Positions 41,543-52,789 of a DNA stretch of 57,177 bases are shown in pieces. A program made the translations under genes and the position numbers. A model generated the notes under the pieces. That model was not told the DNA's origin, did no database searches, and saw only the letters and a list, made by a program, of their open reading frames with translations. The first letter of the stretch is position 1. Each line of letters opens with the position of its first letter. The stretch is from an uncultured Dehalococcoidia bacterium. Lineage in GTDB: Bacteria > Chloroflexota > Dehalococcoidia > Dehalococcoidales > UBA1222. The DNA lies in contig CAIMVG010000012.1 in the NCBI GenBank assembly GCA_903844845.1, forward strand, positions 1-57,177, written 5' to 3'.

Positions 41543-41962
41543 CTAGACTGGACGCTCGTGGCGGCGGCGGGCCACCTTAAGCCTGGTTAAAGCGCGTTTA
41601 AGGGATGCCTCCGCTGCAAGAGCAGCTTCTGCCCCGACAGGTGCTTCAGCCCTTGCCTGTTCAGCCTTTTTACGGGCTTCTTCGGCTCTGGCAAGGTCAA
41701 TTTCTTCCGACCGTTCGGCCGTATCAGCCAGGATAATAACATGGTCCGGTCTGACTTCCATGAAGCCGCCTGAAACCGCCAAGCCGATTTCACTGCCTTC
41801 CTGTTTGACCCTGAGTTCCCCATGCGCGAGCATTGTCATCAAGGCCGCGTGGTTCGGCAGGATACCAAGCTCTCCATCGATGCCTGGCGCAATCACCTCA
41901 TCCACGTCTTCCGAGTAAACCAGCTTTTCAGCGGTTACGATATCTAGCCTGATTTTTGCCAT
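41543..41962 (-). CDS. atpC: ATP synthase epsilon subunit
   Basis: A 139-residue F1 epsilon subunit: N-terminal beta sandwich (VTAEKLVYSEDVDEVIAPGI and GELGILPNHAALMTML) and a helical hairpin that is Ala/Glu/Arg-rich (RAEEARKKAEQARAE). It couples rotation of the central stalk and can inhibit ATP hydrolysis. It is the last gene of the minus-strand atp operon, 13 bases after atpD. Confidence 0.96.
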   Translation of the reverse strand: MAKIRLDIVTAEKLVYSEDVDEVIAPGIDGELGILPNHAALMTMLAHGELRVKQEGSEIGLAVSGGFMEVRPDHVIILADTAERSEEIDLARAEEARKKAEQARAEAPVGAEAALAAEASLKRALTRLKVARRRHERPV

Positions 41963-41975
41963 CGTAATTTATGTC

Positions 41976-43373
<1,398 letters not shown>

Positions 43374-44234
43374 CTAAGCTAGAGCCGCCGCTCCGCCGAT
43401 GATATCCAGCAGCTCCGTGGTAATAGATTCCTGACGGGCTTTATTATAAACAAGAGTCAAATCGTCGATAAGTTCATTCGCATTCTGGGTAGCATTGCGC
43501 ATCGCCACCATCCGGGAAGACTGCTCGCTCGCGATAGCCTCCAGGATCGCATGATACACCCCCATTTCAACGAAACGCGGCAACAGCGCGTCGAGGACCG
43601 CAGCCGAGTCAGGCTCAAAGATATAGTCCATCCTCATTTTCCCGGCTTCAACAGCGACAGGAGTCACCGGGAGGACTTTCACAACTGTAGGTACCTGTAC
43701 CATCGTATTGACAAACTTTGCGTATGTTATGTATACAGCGTCTACCTTACCGGAGATAAAATCGTCTATGACTATGCGGGCAATGGGTAAGGTGTCTACC
43801 AGATCGGGTTTATCTCCCAGTTGGGTGAATTCGGCAACAATGTTCTGACCCGTGCGCCGCATGAATTCCATGCCTTTACGACCGACAGCGATAATTGACG
43901 CAGTCTGGCCCTGTTCGATCATAAAGGAAGCCGATTTGCGGTTAAGGTTAGAAACTAAACCGCCTGACAAACCGCGGTCGGGGGTGATATGCACTATCGC
44001 GATCTTTTTCACAGATTCTCTGTTAACCAATAACGGATGGGTAGTTTTATTTTGAGGAAGCGACGCCAGCGCAGAAATGACCTGCGTGATTTTTTGGGTA
44101 TATACCCGCCCCGCTAAACCGCGTTCCTGAGCGCGCCGCATCTTCGAGGCGGCAATCATTTCCATGGCCTTGGTAATCTTGGCCGTACTTTGAACGCCGC
44201 GTATGCGCCGCCTTATAAGACGAATGTTAGCCAA
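43374..44234 (-). CDS. atpG: ATP synthase gamma subunit, TTG start
   Basis: A 286-residue central rotor shaft. N-terminal RRRIRGVQSTAKITKAMEMI and SKMRRAQE, and C-terminal MVAMRNATQNANELIDDLTL then NKARQESITTELLDI, form the coiled coil. TTG at 44234 has AAGGA 7 bases upstream. It follows atpA by 22 bases. Confidence 0.97.
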   Translation of the reverse strand: MANIRLIRRRIRGVQSTAKITKAMEMIAASKMRRAQERGLAGRVYTQKITQVISALASLPQNKTTHPLLVNRESVKKIAIVHITPDRGLSGGLVSNLNRKSASFMIEQGQTASIIAVGRKGMEFMRRTGQNIVAEFTQLGDKPDLVDTLPIARIVIDDFISGKVDAVYITYAKFVNTMVQVPTVVKVLPVTPVAVEAGKMRMDYIFEPDSAAVLDALLPRFVEMGVYHAILEAIASEQSSRMVAMRNATQNANELIDDLTLVYNKARQESITTELLDIIGGAAALA

Positions 44235-44256
44235 TGTATATTCCTTCTATTTCAAG

Positions 44257-45765
44257 TTAAAAGGTTTTTCTAAATTCCGTAATGGCAGCTTTGAGTTTTT
44301 CTTCGGTCGCTTCATCCAGGACCTTTGTTTTGGCAATCGTTTCGCCAATGGCGGGATATTGCGCTTCCATGAACTGATGGAACCTTTTTTCGAAATCTAT
44401 AACTTTTTCGGTCGGAACATCGTCGATAAAACCGTTGATGGCAGCGTACAGAATCATGACCTGTTTTTCAACAGGCATAGGTTCATATTGGGGTTGCTTC
44501 AGGATTTCTGTAATGCGCCGACCCCTGTCAATCTGCGCGCGGGTCGACTTATCCAACTCCGAAGTACCGAACTGGGCGAATGCTGCCAGTTCGCGATACT
44601 GCGCCATGGCCAGCTTCAGCTTGCCAGCCACTTTTTTCATGGCTTTGGTCTGGGCGGCCGAACCAACACGCGAAACCGATGTACCGGCGTTGAGCGCGGG
44701 CCTGATACCGGCGTTGAACAGGTCGCTCTCCAGATAGAGCTGGCCGTCGGTAATGGAGATTACGTTGGTTGGGATATAGGCCGAAACGTCTCCGGCCTGT
44801 GTCTCAATGATAGGAAGTGCTGTAAGAGAACCGCCGCCGTGCTCTTTATCTAAACGCGCCGCCCGCTCCAGCAGTCTGGAATGCAGGTAGAACACGTCGC
44901 CGGGGTAAGCCTCGCGGCCGGGCGGACGCCGGAGAAGCAGCGACAGCTGGCGGTAGGCCCATCCGTGCTTTGACAGGTCATCGTAAACAACCAGCGCATC
45001 TTTCCCTGCTTCCATGAATTCTTCGCCAATGGCGCAGCCTGCGTAAGGAGCTAGATACTGCAAAGCAACAGAGTCCGCGGCATTAGCCGCGACCACAATG
45101 GTGTGCTCCATCGCGCCCATTTCTTCTAATTTGCCGACCACCTGGGCCACTTTGGATGCCTTCTGCCCGATGGCGACATAGATGCAGATAAGATCTCCGC
45201 CCCGCTGATTTATAATGGCATCGACCGCGATGGCGGTCTTGCCGGTAGAACGATCTCCGATGATCAGTTCGCGCTGGCCGCGGCCGATAGGGATCATGGC
45301 ATCGACGCACTTGATACCGGTCTGCACCGGGGTATCAACACCCTTGCGGACAACCACGTTGGGGGCAACCCTCTCTAACGGGCGAACGCGGGTGGATTTT
45401 ATCGGGCCTTTCCCATCCAGAGGCCTTCCAAGCGGGTCAACAACACGGCCGATAAGACCATTGCCGACGGGGACTTCAGCTACACGTCCGGTAGCCCGAA
45501 CTTCGTCGCCTTCTTTAATCCCAGAATCATCTCCGAGAATAACGGCTGCCACGCTCGATTCTTCGAGGTTGAGAGCGATACCTATTACATCCCCCGGAAA
45601 CTGGAGGAGCTCATTATACTTCGCGGCAGAAAGCCCGGCAATCCTGGCGATGCCGTCTCCGACCTGGGTAACGTTACCGACATCAACCATGGTAATCTGG
45701 GAGCCAAATTGCTCAACTTGTTGTTTCAGGAGCGATACTATATCTTTTTTAGCTTCGTTAGGCAT
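44257..45765 (-). CDS. atpA: ATP synthase alpha subunit
   Basis: A 502-residue non-catalytic nucleotide-binding F1 subunit: P-loop [41 protein letters not shown]-type region and [11 protein letters not shown]-like segment. Normal length. Its ATG shares one base with the atpH stop, so translation is coupled. Confidence 0.98.
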   Translation of the reverse strand: MPNEAKKDIVSLLKQQVEQFGSQITMVDVGNVTQVGDGIARIAGLSAAKYNELLQFPGDVIGIALNLEESSVAAVILGDDSGIKEGDEVRATGRVAEVPVGNGLIGRVVDPLGRPLDGKGPIKSTRVRPLERVAPNVVVRKGVDTPVQTGIKCVDAMIPIGRGQRELIIGDRSTGKTAIAVDAIINQRGGDLICIYVAIGQKASKVAQVVGKLEEMGAMEHTIVVAANAADSVALQYLAPYAGCAIGEEFMEAGKDALVVYDDLSKHGWAYRQLSLLLRRPPGREAYPGDVFYLHSRLLERAARLDKEHGGGSLTALPIIETQAGDVSAYIPTNVISITDGQLYLESDLFNAGIRPALNAGTSVSRVGSAAQTKAMKKVAGKLKLAMAQYRELAAFAQFGTSELDKSTRAQIDRGRRITEILKQPQYEPMPVEKQVMILYAAINGFIDDVPTEKVIDFEKRFHQFMEAQYPAIGETIAKTKVLDEATEEKLKAAITEFRKTF

Positions 45766-46301
45766 TAAATGAGCTCCTTGCTTAGAGTCTGCAGTCTGTG
45801 ACGTACACTGCCGTCAATCAGCTTATCTCCGACTCGAATGACAACACCACCGAGCAATTCCGGGTCAACTATTACGCTAAGCGTCACAGGCCTGCCTAGC
45901 ATCTCTCCAAGCCGCTTACCCAGTTTGAGCTTGTCTTCTTCGTCGAGCGGGATAGCCGTCGTGACCTCGGCTGTTTCGGTGCCGGCTATGCCATGATGCG
46001 TGTCAAGCAGGCGCTGATACTCAATCGATACGTTTTCCAACTCGCCCAGCTTGTCCTTCTCGGCCAGTACACCAATCATGTTCAGTACACGGGGGTTGAG
46101 TTTGCCTATCCGATCTTCAATCATCTTGCTTTTTTCGGTAAAAGACACCACATGTTTCTGCAAGACCGAAGAAATGGATGTATCTTTAACTATATCGGAT
46201 ACCAGCCTGATTTCACCAAGCCATCCGCTCAACTCGTTTTCTTTAGCAGCGTCCTCAAAAAGAGCCTTTGCTAAATTTTTAGCATACTCGCTAGTTGCCA
46301 T
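45765..46301 (-). CDS. atpH: ATP synthase delta subunit
   Basis: A 178-residue peripheral-stalk subunit: N-terminal helical domain ([15 protein letters not shown]) and C-terminal [23 protein letters not shown] 46301 is preferred over 46307 because GGAG then lies 7 bases upstream, not directly against the start. It binds the F1 head to the b subunits. Confidence 0.94.
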   Translation of the reverse strand: MATSEYAKNLAKALFEDAAKENELSGWLGEIRLVSDIVKDTSISSVLQKHVVSFTEKSKMIEDRIGKLNPRVLNMIGVLAEKDKLGELENVSIEYQRLLDTHHGIAGTETAEVTTAIPLDEEDKLKLGKRLGEMLGRPVTLSVIVDPELLGGVVIRVGDKLIDGSVRHRLQTLSKELI

Positions 46302-46328
46302 TGTCATTCTCCTCGAATGAGGATTTAT

Positions 46329-46832
46329 CTACTTTAAACTCGACACTTCTTTCAAAGTGTTGTCGATAAGCCTGCGCTGGGTCTCTTTATCGATGGTAGT
46401 GCCTATGGCTTTGCCGGCAACCATGACTGCAAGATCAGCTACTTCTTTGCGCAATTCGGTCATCGATTCCTGCTTCTCACGCTGTATCTCGACTTGAGCC
46501 TTGGCGATGATAGCATCGGCTTCCTTTTTGGCGTCTACCGCAGCACGTCGTTTGACATCTTCGGCGGTCTTCACTGCCTGCCCGACGATCTGTTGGCCCG
46601 AGGCGCTCGCTTCTTCTATTTTTTTTGCGATTTCTTTCTCGGCGCTTACGGCTTCGAGCTTGGCATGGTCGCCCGCTTCAAGGCTTTCTTTGATTTTATT
46701 AGCACGGGTATCCAGCATTTTCATGATGGGCTTGAAGGCGAATAACCGCAATAAAACAAGCAACAACCCGAAATTCACCAGTTGCGCGATAAAAACCGGC
46801 CCATTAAAGCCGAGTTTAGCTAGTGGTCCCAT
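46329..46832 (-). CDS. atpF: ATP synthase b subunit
   Basis: A 167-residue peripheral-stalk subunit with one N-terminal membrane helix (FIAQLVNFGLLLVLLRLFAF) and a long charged coiled coil, ending in a delta-binding region. Start has GGAGG at 8 bases. Only one b gene is present, so the stalk is probably a homodimer. Confidence 0.95.
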   Translation of the reverse strand: MGPLAKLGFNGPVFIAQLVNFGLLLVLLRLFAFKPIMKMLDTRANKIKESLEAGDHAKLEAVSAEKEIAKKIEEASASGQQIVGQAVKTAEDVKRRAAVDAKKEADAIIAKAQVEIQREKQESMTELRKEVADLAVMVAGKAIGTTIDKETQRRLIDNTLKEVSSLK

Positions 46833-46865
46833 TTCTTTCCCCTCCTGGGTCCAGTTTGTGGCTCT

Positions 46866-47096
46866 TTATGCAACAAAGATCAATAGAACGGCGATAACCA
46901 AGGCGTAGATGGCGACGGCTTCCGTAAGTCCGGCCATCAGGATCATGTTGGTGAACATGCGTCCCTGCGCCTCAGGATTGCGGGCCACACCGTTGAGCAT
47001 GGCGTTGCCGATTAAACCGAGGCCGATGCCGGGGCCGATTGCCCCCAGGCCCATTGCCAGACCGGCGCCTAACAATTTCGCTGCTTCAGGATCCAT
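46866..47096 (-). CDS. atpE: ATP synthase c subunit, proton-type
   Basis: A 76-residue two-helix rotor-ring subunit. The polar loop ARNPEA joins the helices and the ion-binding Glu is in [12 protein letters not shown]. The residues after it (AVA) and the L in GIGLGLIG lack the Gln and Ser/Thr that mark sodium-binding rings, so proton coupling is predicted. ATG 47096 is used because GGAGG lies 10 bases upstream; the TTG at 47105 would sit directly against it. Confidence 0.96.
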   Translation of the reverse strand: MDPEAAKLLGAGLAMGLGAIGPGIGLGLIGNAMLNGVARNPEAQGRMFTNMILMAGLTEAVAIYALVIAVLLIFVA

Positions 47097-47149
47097 TTTT
47101 GACAAGCCTCCTTAAAGTATTAATGAATAATCGAAATTACTGACAATTA

Positions 47150-48109
47150 TCAATGGTGCTCGGCCGCAGCCTCGTGACCGGTTACCGACAGAGAGATATA
47201 CACGATTGTCAGGGCTGCGAAGATAAGGGCCTGAATAACGGCGAAGAAACTCTCCAGTCCGTAGAATACCAGGGGGACAAAATACGGTACAACGTATGCG
47301 ATTACCAGCAGAACGATTTCGCCGGCGAGCATATTGCCGAATAGACGGAATGTAAGGGAGATGATACGGATAACTTCGCTGACGAATTCAAGGATGCCGA
47401 CGATGCCCATGATGAAGCCCGATAGTAGCGCCATGACGTCGAACTTGCCTTTGAATATCTTCCCGACAGCCCGTCCGAAATCGCCCCAGGTAACGAATTT
47501 CTTCACGTAGCCGAAGCCCAGGCGTTTGAATCCCATGAATTCTACAGTGAAGAAAGTGATAAGCGCCAGGGCAAGAGGAGTATTGAAATCCGTGTTGGCG
47601 GCGCGCAATACCTCAAGGTTTCCTTCTCCGCTGTGAAAGAGCAGAGTGCCGAAGCCGGGTATAAGCGCGAGGAGGGCGTTGAACAGTACGAAAAGAAAGA
47701 TGGTTGCTACTAGCGGGAAGAACTTCCGGCCGTCTTTTTCTCCCGCTGTGCTGACACAGAGGTCGTAAACATAGCCCAGAAGGCTTTCGATAATCGATTG
47801 AACCCTGCCGGGGATAAGTTTAGGTTTGCGGGCAACAAGGAAAGCGATGAGAACCAGGAACACTACTGTGACCCAGGTAGCGATCAAAGTGTTGGTTACC
47901 CCGAAACCTGCGATGTGGAAGATGACGTCGGCCGGCAACTTCGGTTCAGGTAATTCGAGTGTCATCCATGAGGGAAGGCCAGTCACATTGAACTTGCGCC
48001 CCAGCGGCCCCGCGAGGAGCCCCATCACCAAAAATACCAGAGCGCCCCCACCAACTAAAATAGCTACAGGCAGTGAACACCCGAGACAGCCTTTTTTCTT
48101 AGTAGCCAC
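47150..48109 (-). CDS. atpB: ATP synthase a subunit, GTG start
   Basis: A 319-residue membrane stator subunit with the essential Arg in SLTFRLFGNMLAGE, the glutamine/His-rich later helices and a conserved N-terminal Cys-containing hydrophobic segment (GCLGCSLPVAILVGGG). The N-terminus is longer than in E. coli. GTG at 48109 overlaps the atpZ-like stop by one base. Confidence 0.95.
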   Translation of the reverse strand: MATKKKGCLGCSLPVAILVGGGALVFLVMGLLAGPLGRKFNVTGLPSWMTLELPEPKLPADVIFHIAGFGVTNTLIATWVTVVFLVLIAFLVARKPKLIPGRVQSIIESLLGYVYDLCVSTAGEKDGRKFFPLVATIFLFVLFNALLALIPGFGTLLFHSGEGNLEVLRAANTDFNTPLALALITFFTVEFMGFKRLGFGYVKKFVTWGDFGRAVGKIFKGKFDVMALLSGFIMGIVGILEFVSEVIRIISLTFRLFGNMLAGEIVLLVIAYVVPYFVPLVFYGLESFFAVIQALIFAALTIVYISLSVTGHEAAAEHH

Positions 48110-48333
48110 TAGGCATCCCCTTTACCCTGTTTATTTTTGATAAACGGGAGAAACATTTGATATACGCCATAAACGGCTGCGATGACGCCGATTATCAGAC
48201 CAATTATGGTAAAAAAAGGCTTGGTGCTGAACTTCCCGTCCACCCATACCCCACATAAGAGCCCGAGGATGATGGCTATTGCAATGTACCATCCCACCCC
48301 AAGAACTCCGAGAGCGGCCCGCCACCCCTGCAT
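48109..48333 (-). CDS. AtpZ/AtpI-like assembly protein
   Basis: A 74-residue protein with two membrane helices and the family pattern GWYIAIAIILGLLCGVWVDG, then PFFTIIGLIIGVIAAVYG. Members help c-ring assembly or Mg2+ handling. It is the first gene of the atp operon and overlaps atpB. Confidence 0.85.
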   Translation of the reverse strand: MQGWRAALGVLGVGWYIAIAIILGLLCGVWVDGKFSTKPFFTIIGLIIGVIAAVYGVYQMFLPFIKNKQGKGDA

Positions 48334-48355
48334 TTTGCCTCAAATTGCCGCCGAA

Positions 48356-48385
48356 AGAATAACAGAATATACCGAATAAAGTCAA
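48356..48385 (-). promoter_or_regulatory. atp operon promoter
   Basis: Minus strand: TTGACT (48385-48380), 18-base spacer, TATTCT (48361-48356), about 23 bases before the atpZ-like ATG. Confidence 0.65.
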
Positions 48386-48421
48386 GAGGGCAGTTAGCCT
48401 CAAAAATCTACCGGCAATAAA

Positions 48422-48447
48422 AAGCCCCGGAAAAAATCCCAGGGCTT
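48422..48447 (-). terminator. terminator of the bifunctional nuclease gene
   Basis: Minus strand: AAGCCC(TGG)...(CCGG)GGCTT hairpin followed by TTTTATT, 24 bases after the stop. It separates that gene from the atp operon promoter. Confidence 0.8.
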
Positions 48448-48470
48448 CATTCCGTTAAATGACTAAAGAG

Positions 48471-49064
48471 TCAGGACTTGTATTTGCCGAAATCTTCAAG
48501 ATCCAAGCTATTTAAAAAATCACTGAAGGCCGAGAGTTTGCCGAGTTCCTCATCGCTGACTTTGCCGGGTTTGCCCTCGGGCATTTTCCCTTCAATTTCG
48601 GGGTGCTGATTGTCCATAACGAAATCTTCGCCCTCGCCATGCGTCAAAGAAATGCCGGCTTTTTCAAGGACGGAATCTTCGGCATAAATAGGCACCTCAC
48701 CTGCCGTGAGAGCCAATGCGAACGCATCAGATGGGCGGGAATCCACTTCCATTTGGTTGCCATTGACTGTAAAAACCACTTTGGCGTAAAACGTGTCGTT
48801 TTTAAGGTCGCTGACCACCACAGAATCTATCGTGGCACCAAGGCTGTCAACGATGGAATTCATAAGATCGTGTGTTAAAGGACGCGGTACCTGCTCACCG
48901 CGCAACTTAATGGCGATAGCATTCGCTTCCGCAGGCCCGATAAATATAGGAAGATAACGTTCGGCTGATTTCTCCTTAAGCAGAACAACGTAAGGAGTGC
49001 CGTGTTGGGTGGACTTGGGGTTCATCATACCCACCCGCAGGCTGTCGATGGTCATCTCAATCAT
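48471..49064 (-). CDS. bifunctional nuclease family protein (DUF151)
   Basis: A 197-residue protein with the BFN/DUF151 core: YVVLLKEKSAERYLPIFIGPAEANAIAIKL, then RPLTHDLMNSIVDSLGA and EVDSRPSDAFALAL, followed by a linker and a C-terminal helical part. Plant members have DNase and RNase activity. The bacterial role is unclear. GGAGG lies 10 bases before the ATG. It is divergent from pps. Confidence 0.9.
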   Translation of the reverse strand: MIEMTIDSLRVGMMNPKSTQHGTPYVVLLKEKSAERYLPIFIGPAEANAIAIKLRGEQVPRPLTHDLMNSIVDSLGATIDSVVVSDLKNDTFYAKVVFTVNGNQMEVDSRPSDAFALALTAGEVPIYAEDSVLEKAGISLTHGEGEDFVMDNQHPEIEGKMPEGKPGKVSDEELGKLSAFSDFLNSLDLEDFGKYKS

Positions 49065-49317
49065 AGTTTCATCCCCTCCTTACAACCACATGCATAATTC
49101 TACCCCCGAGTATCAGGAGTGTCAACTGAATCTCCACACCTGTACCGAAAGGTTCGATCAGCCTGCTCAGGTATAGCACAAACTTCTGTGACCGGATGCA
49201 AGCGTGCTCGCCTTCATTTAAAATGCGAGGTATCGAGAAAACCAGCTTTTCTCTTTTTTCATCCAAGCAATACTGAAAATATTGTTCCGCCTCTACTAGC
49301 GCTTTTTTTTAGACTTC

Positions 49318-49326
49318 TGGTATAAT
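49318..49326 (+). promoter_or_regulatory. extended -10 promoter of pps-dgt-dnaG-rpoD
   Basis: TGGTATAAT (49318-49326) is an extended -10 after a T-rich stretch, 35 bases before the pps start. The 250-base gap to the divergent nuclease gene shows no other feature. Confidence 0.65.
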
Positions 49327-49361
49327 GATTGCACTTCTATCAACCTCAGGAGGGAAAATTC

Positions 49362-51617
49362 ATGCAAAAAGGCCATAAGGCGATTGTTTGGTTTGAAGAC
49401 GTAGGCCGTAAGGACATCCCCCTGGTAGGCGGCAAAGGAGCCAATCTGGGAGAGATGACCCGGGCCAAGATCCCTGTGCCTCCGGGTTTTATCGTCACCG
49501 TAGATGCGTACTTTGATTTTATCCAGAGCGCCGGACTCGCCCCAAAGATCGTCGAGAGTTTAGAAGGACTTGATACCAACGATAGCAAGAAACTCTTGCA
49601 AGCCTCAGCCCAGATCAAAAAACTAATCGCGAACGCGGCCATGCCGCCCGAAACCGCGAAAGCTATCGAAGAAGCATATCTGAAAATGGGTGACGGGCTT
49701 GTAGCTGTACGTTCTTCCGCCACCGCCGAGGATCTTGCCGAAGCCTCGTTTGCCGGGCAGCAAAGCACCTATCTGAATATAGAAGGCAAATCCAATGTCG
49801 TTAAAGCCGTGCAGATGTGCTGGGCTTCACTTTTCGAGGCCCGCGCGATCTACTACCGCGGCCAGCAGAAAATTGACCATCTCAAAGTCGGTATAGCAGT
49901 TCCGGTCCAGCGCATGGTAGCTTCAGAAGCCTCCGGCGTAATGTTTACCGTCGAACCCCTCACTTCGGACACGAATAAAATCGTTATCGAAGCCATTTAC
50001 GGGTTGGGTGAAGGTATCGTGTCCGGGGAAGTTACCCCGGATCTTTTTATTATTGAGAAAAAAACTAACACAATTTCTTCGCGTAAAATAAGCACGCAAG
50101 ATAAGAAGTTGGTGCGTAATCCCTCTGGCGACCCGGAGCACACTAACCTGTGGGTACCAGTTTCCGGGGCGCGCGAAAAACAAAAAATCAGTGACGCCGA
50201 CGTGCTCAAACTGGCCGATCTTGCCAAGGCGCTCGAAGCCCATTATCAAAGCCCACAGGACATAGAATGGGCCCAGGAGGGTGGTAAAATATATATAGTA
50301 CAGACCCGCCCCGTCACCACCATCAAGGACGCGGTCGAAGTGGAACCCGAGATCGATGCTCCCGTTTTGCTGGCAGGCGACGCTGCCAGTCCCGGGCTTG
50401 CCACCGGCACAGTAAGGATCGTACTCGACCCTGCCAATATCGACCAGGTGAAAGACGGTGATATACTCGTGGCGGAAATGACCACCCCAGACTTCGTGCC
50501 TGCCATGAAACGGGCTGTGGCCATCGTCACGGACAGGGGCGGACGTACCTCGCATGCCGCTATCGTCAGCCGCGAACTGGGCACTCCTTGCGTCGTAGGG
50601 GCCGGAGAAGCCACCACAATGTTGCACGACGGGCAACTCATAACCGTAGACGGCTCGCACGGCAAGGTTTACGCCGGCAAGGTATCTCGCAGCGTACACG
50701 GCCCATCCGTCGCTTCAATAGTGAAAGAGATAATCAAAACGCGCACTCGCGTTTATGTAAACTTGGCACAGCCCGAATTGGCCGACAAGGTGGCCGCCCG
50801 CAACGTGGACGGGGTCGGCCTGCTGCGCGCCGAGTTCATCGTGAGCCAGATCGGTGTCCATCCCCTATATATGATCAAACACAACCGGCAGGAAGAGTAT
50901 ATACAGAAGATGTATGATGGCATCCTGCCTTTTGCCAAGGCTTTCTCGCCCCGTCCAGTGGTCTACCGGACCACCGATTTCAAGACCAACGAATACAAAG
51001 AGCTTATCGGTGGCGCAGAATTCGAAGAAGTTGAAGAGAATCCCATGCTTGGCTACCGTGGCGCCTCCCGTTATATCACGGACAAAGAGAGTTTCCGCAT
51101 GGAAATCGAGGCCATTAAGCGTGTGCGCAAGGACTATAAGAACCTCTGGGTGATGATTCCATTCGTGCGTACCGTAAATGAGTTGGCCCAGACTAAAGCC
51201 CTCATGGAGGAATTCGGCCTCAAGCGTTCAGAAGACTTTAAACTCTGGATGATGACAGAGATTCCGGCCAATATCTTCATCATGGAAAAATTCCTGGCTG
51301 TAGGCATCGACGGAATCTCCATCGGATCCAACGACCTGACACAGCTTACACTTGGGATCGACCGCGACAGTTCCAAACTGGCTGAAACCTTCGACGAGCG
51401 CAATGACGCCGTGATGGTAGCCCTTGAGCGAGCCATCACCGTTTCAAAGAGCATGGGTGTAACGTCCTCCATTTGCGGGCAAGCGCCATCGGTGTACCCA
51501 GAACTTACCGAAAAACTGGTGGCATGGGGCATAACTTCAGTATCCGTCAGCCCTGATATGATTGGGACTACACGAGCAATAATCGCACGCGCCGAGGCCA
51601 AGCTCCAAGCTAAATGA
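49362..51617 (+). CDS. ppsA: phosphoenolpyruvate synthase
   Basis: Makes phosphoenolpyruvate from pyruvate and ATP. The 751-residue protein has the ATP-grasp domain (VGGKGANLGEMTRAKIPVPP, then AVRSSATAEDLAEASFAGQQ), the phospho-His domain with GGRTSHAAIVSRELGTPCVVG, and the PEP-binding barrel (TEIPANIFIMEKF, GSNDLTQLTLGIDRDSS, and SICGQAP). ATG 49362 is used because AGGAGGG lies 7 bases upstream. With enolase and GAPDH in the window it supports gluconeogenesis from pyruvate. It overlaps dgt by 4 bases. Confidence 0.96.
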   Translation: MQKGHKAIVWFEDVGRKDIPLVGGKGANLGEMTRAKIPVPPGFIVTVDAYFDFIQSAGLAPKIVESLEGLDTNDSKKLLQASAQIKKLIANAAMPPETAKAIEEAYLKMGDGLVAVRSSATAEDLAEASFAGQQSTYLNIEGKSNVVKAVQMCWASLFEARAIYYRGQQKIDHLKVGIAVPVQRMVASEASGVMFTVEPLTSDTNKIVIEAIYGLGEGIVSGEVTPDLFIIEKKTNTISSRKISTQDKKLVRNPSGDPEHTNLWVPVSGAREKQKISDADVLKLADLAKALEAHYQSPQDIEWAQEGGKIYIVQTRPVTTIKDAVEVEPEIDAPVLLAGDAASPGLATGTVRIVLDPANIDQVKDGDILVAEMTTPDFVPAMKRAVAIVTDRGGRTSHAAIVSRELGTPCVVGAGEATTMLHDGQLITVDGSHGKVYAGKVSRSVHGPSVASIVKEIIKTRTRVYVNLAQPELADKVAARNVDGVGLLRAEFIVSQIGVHPLYMIKHNRQEEYIQKMYDGILPFAKAFSPRPVVYRTTDFKTNEYKELIGGAEFEEVEENPMLGYRGASRYITDKESFRMEIEAIKRVRKDYKNLWVMIPFVRTVNELAQTKALMEEFGLKRSEDFKLWMMTEIPANIFIMEKFLAVGIDGISIGSNDLTQLTLGIDRDSSKLAETFDERNDAVMVALERAITVSKSMGVTSSICGQAPSVYPELTEKLVAWGITSVSVSPDMIGTTRAIIARAEAKLQAK

Positions 51618-52660
51618 TAGACCGGCTGAACGTCCGGCAACATAGCGAAGACAGGGAAAACAGCCTGTCGATTTATGCGGTGAAGAGTAGTTCTTCACGC
51701 GGAAGAGAGCGTGAAGAAGATTCTTGCCCCATACGCACCGCGTTTCAACGCGACCGCGATCGTATAATGCACACCAACGCATTCAGGCGGCTTAAACACA
51801 AGACACAGGTCTTTATCGCGCCTCTTGGTGATCATTACGTAACCCGGTTGACTCACACACTCGAAGTTTCCCAGGTGGCGCGCACTATTGCTCGCGCACT
51901 CGACCTCAACGAGGACCTCGCCGAAGCCATCAGCCTCGGGCACGACCTAGGACATACTCCTTTCGGCCACATCGGAGAGGATGTCCTTAACGAATTATAT
52001 TATGGGGGTTTTAGGCATAACGAGCAAAGCCTTCGAGTAGTTTCCCTTCTGGAGAAAAACGGCCTCGGACTGAACCTCACCTGGGAGGTACGCGACGGAA
52101 TCCTTAACCATTCCAAAGGGGAAAAAAGCCTGTTCAGTTCCGATTGGGGCCGAAGCAATTCCTATGAGGCGGAAGTGGTCAAGATTTCCGATGCTATCGC
52201 CTATATCAACCACGATATCGGAGATGCGATCAGGGCTGGAATAATTTCCGAAAACGACCTGCCCCGCGATTCGTCGGAATTACTCGGGGATTCACACGCA
52301 AAACGTGTAAATACGATGGTAAGGGATATAGTAGAAAATTCGTGGGCGGTTTCCGGAAGAGTCGAAACGTCGAGGCGCCCTGAGATTGCGATGAGTACAG
52401 AAATCGGATGGGCGACCGACCGGCTGCGCAATTTTATGTTCGAGAAAGTTTATAAAGTCCTTTCCGATAATGCTGTCGCCCAAAATGCTCGAGATGTTGT
52501 GAGAGGCCTTTACGAATATCTGGTTATACATGAGGACATTCTTCCTACTGAATATCTGAGTTACAGCGAAGAAACAGAGCGGCGCGTAGTCGATTATATC
52601 GCCGGAATGACCGACCGGTACGCTCTCGACCTGGCTCGTGACTTTGGTTTACAGGCATAA
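51614..52660 (+). CDS. dgt: dGTP triphosphohydrolase-like HD protein
   Basis: A 348-residue dNTP triphosphohydrolase: RTAFQRDRDRIMHTNAFRRL, the HD metal site spread over TRLTHTLEVSQ and GHDLGHTPFGHIGE, then FRHNEQSLRV. It hydrolyses dNTPs to nucleoside and triphosphate. ATG overlaps the pps stop. This gene precedes dnaG in many bacteria. Confidence 0.93.
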   Translation: MIDRLNVRQHSEDRENSLSIYAVKSSSSRGREREEDSCPIRTAFQRDRDRIMHTNAFRRLKHKTQVFIAPLGDHYVTRLTHTLEVSQVARTIARALDLNEDLAEAISLGHDLGHTPFGHIGEDVLNELYYGGFRHNEQSLRVVSLLEKNGLGLNLTWEVRDGILNHSKGEKSLFSSDWGRSNSYEAEVVKISDAIAYINHDIGDAIRAGIISENDLPRDSSELLGDSHAKRVNTMVRDIVENSWAVSGRVETSRRPEIAMSTEIGWATDRLRNFMFEKVYKVLSDNAVAQNARDVVRGLYEYLVIHEDILPTEYLSYSEETERRVVDYIAGMTDRYALDLARDFGLQA

Positions 52661-52789
52661 TTTCATCCGACGGTCGTATTAACTTACTAACGGTTGGCGC
52701 ACCTAAATGGTCTCGCGATCGAAATAAAATATTTGAACCAGGGATAATAGGGTTTTTTTGAAACTACGAAGGGTATTATCAACACTCTG

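Noticed and set aside
46866-47096. Sodium-type ATP synthase
   Set aside because: The c subunit lacks the Gln and Ser/Thr ligands of sodium rings.
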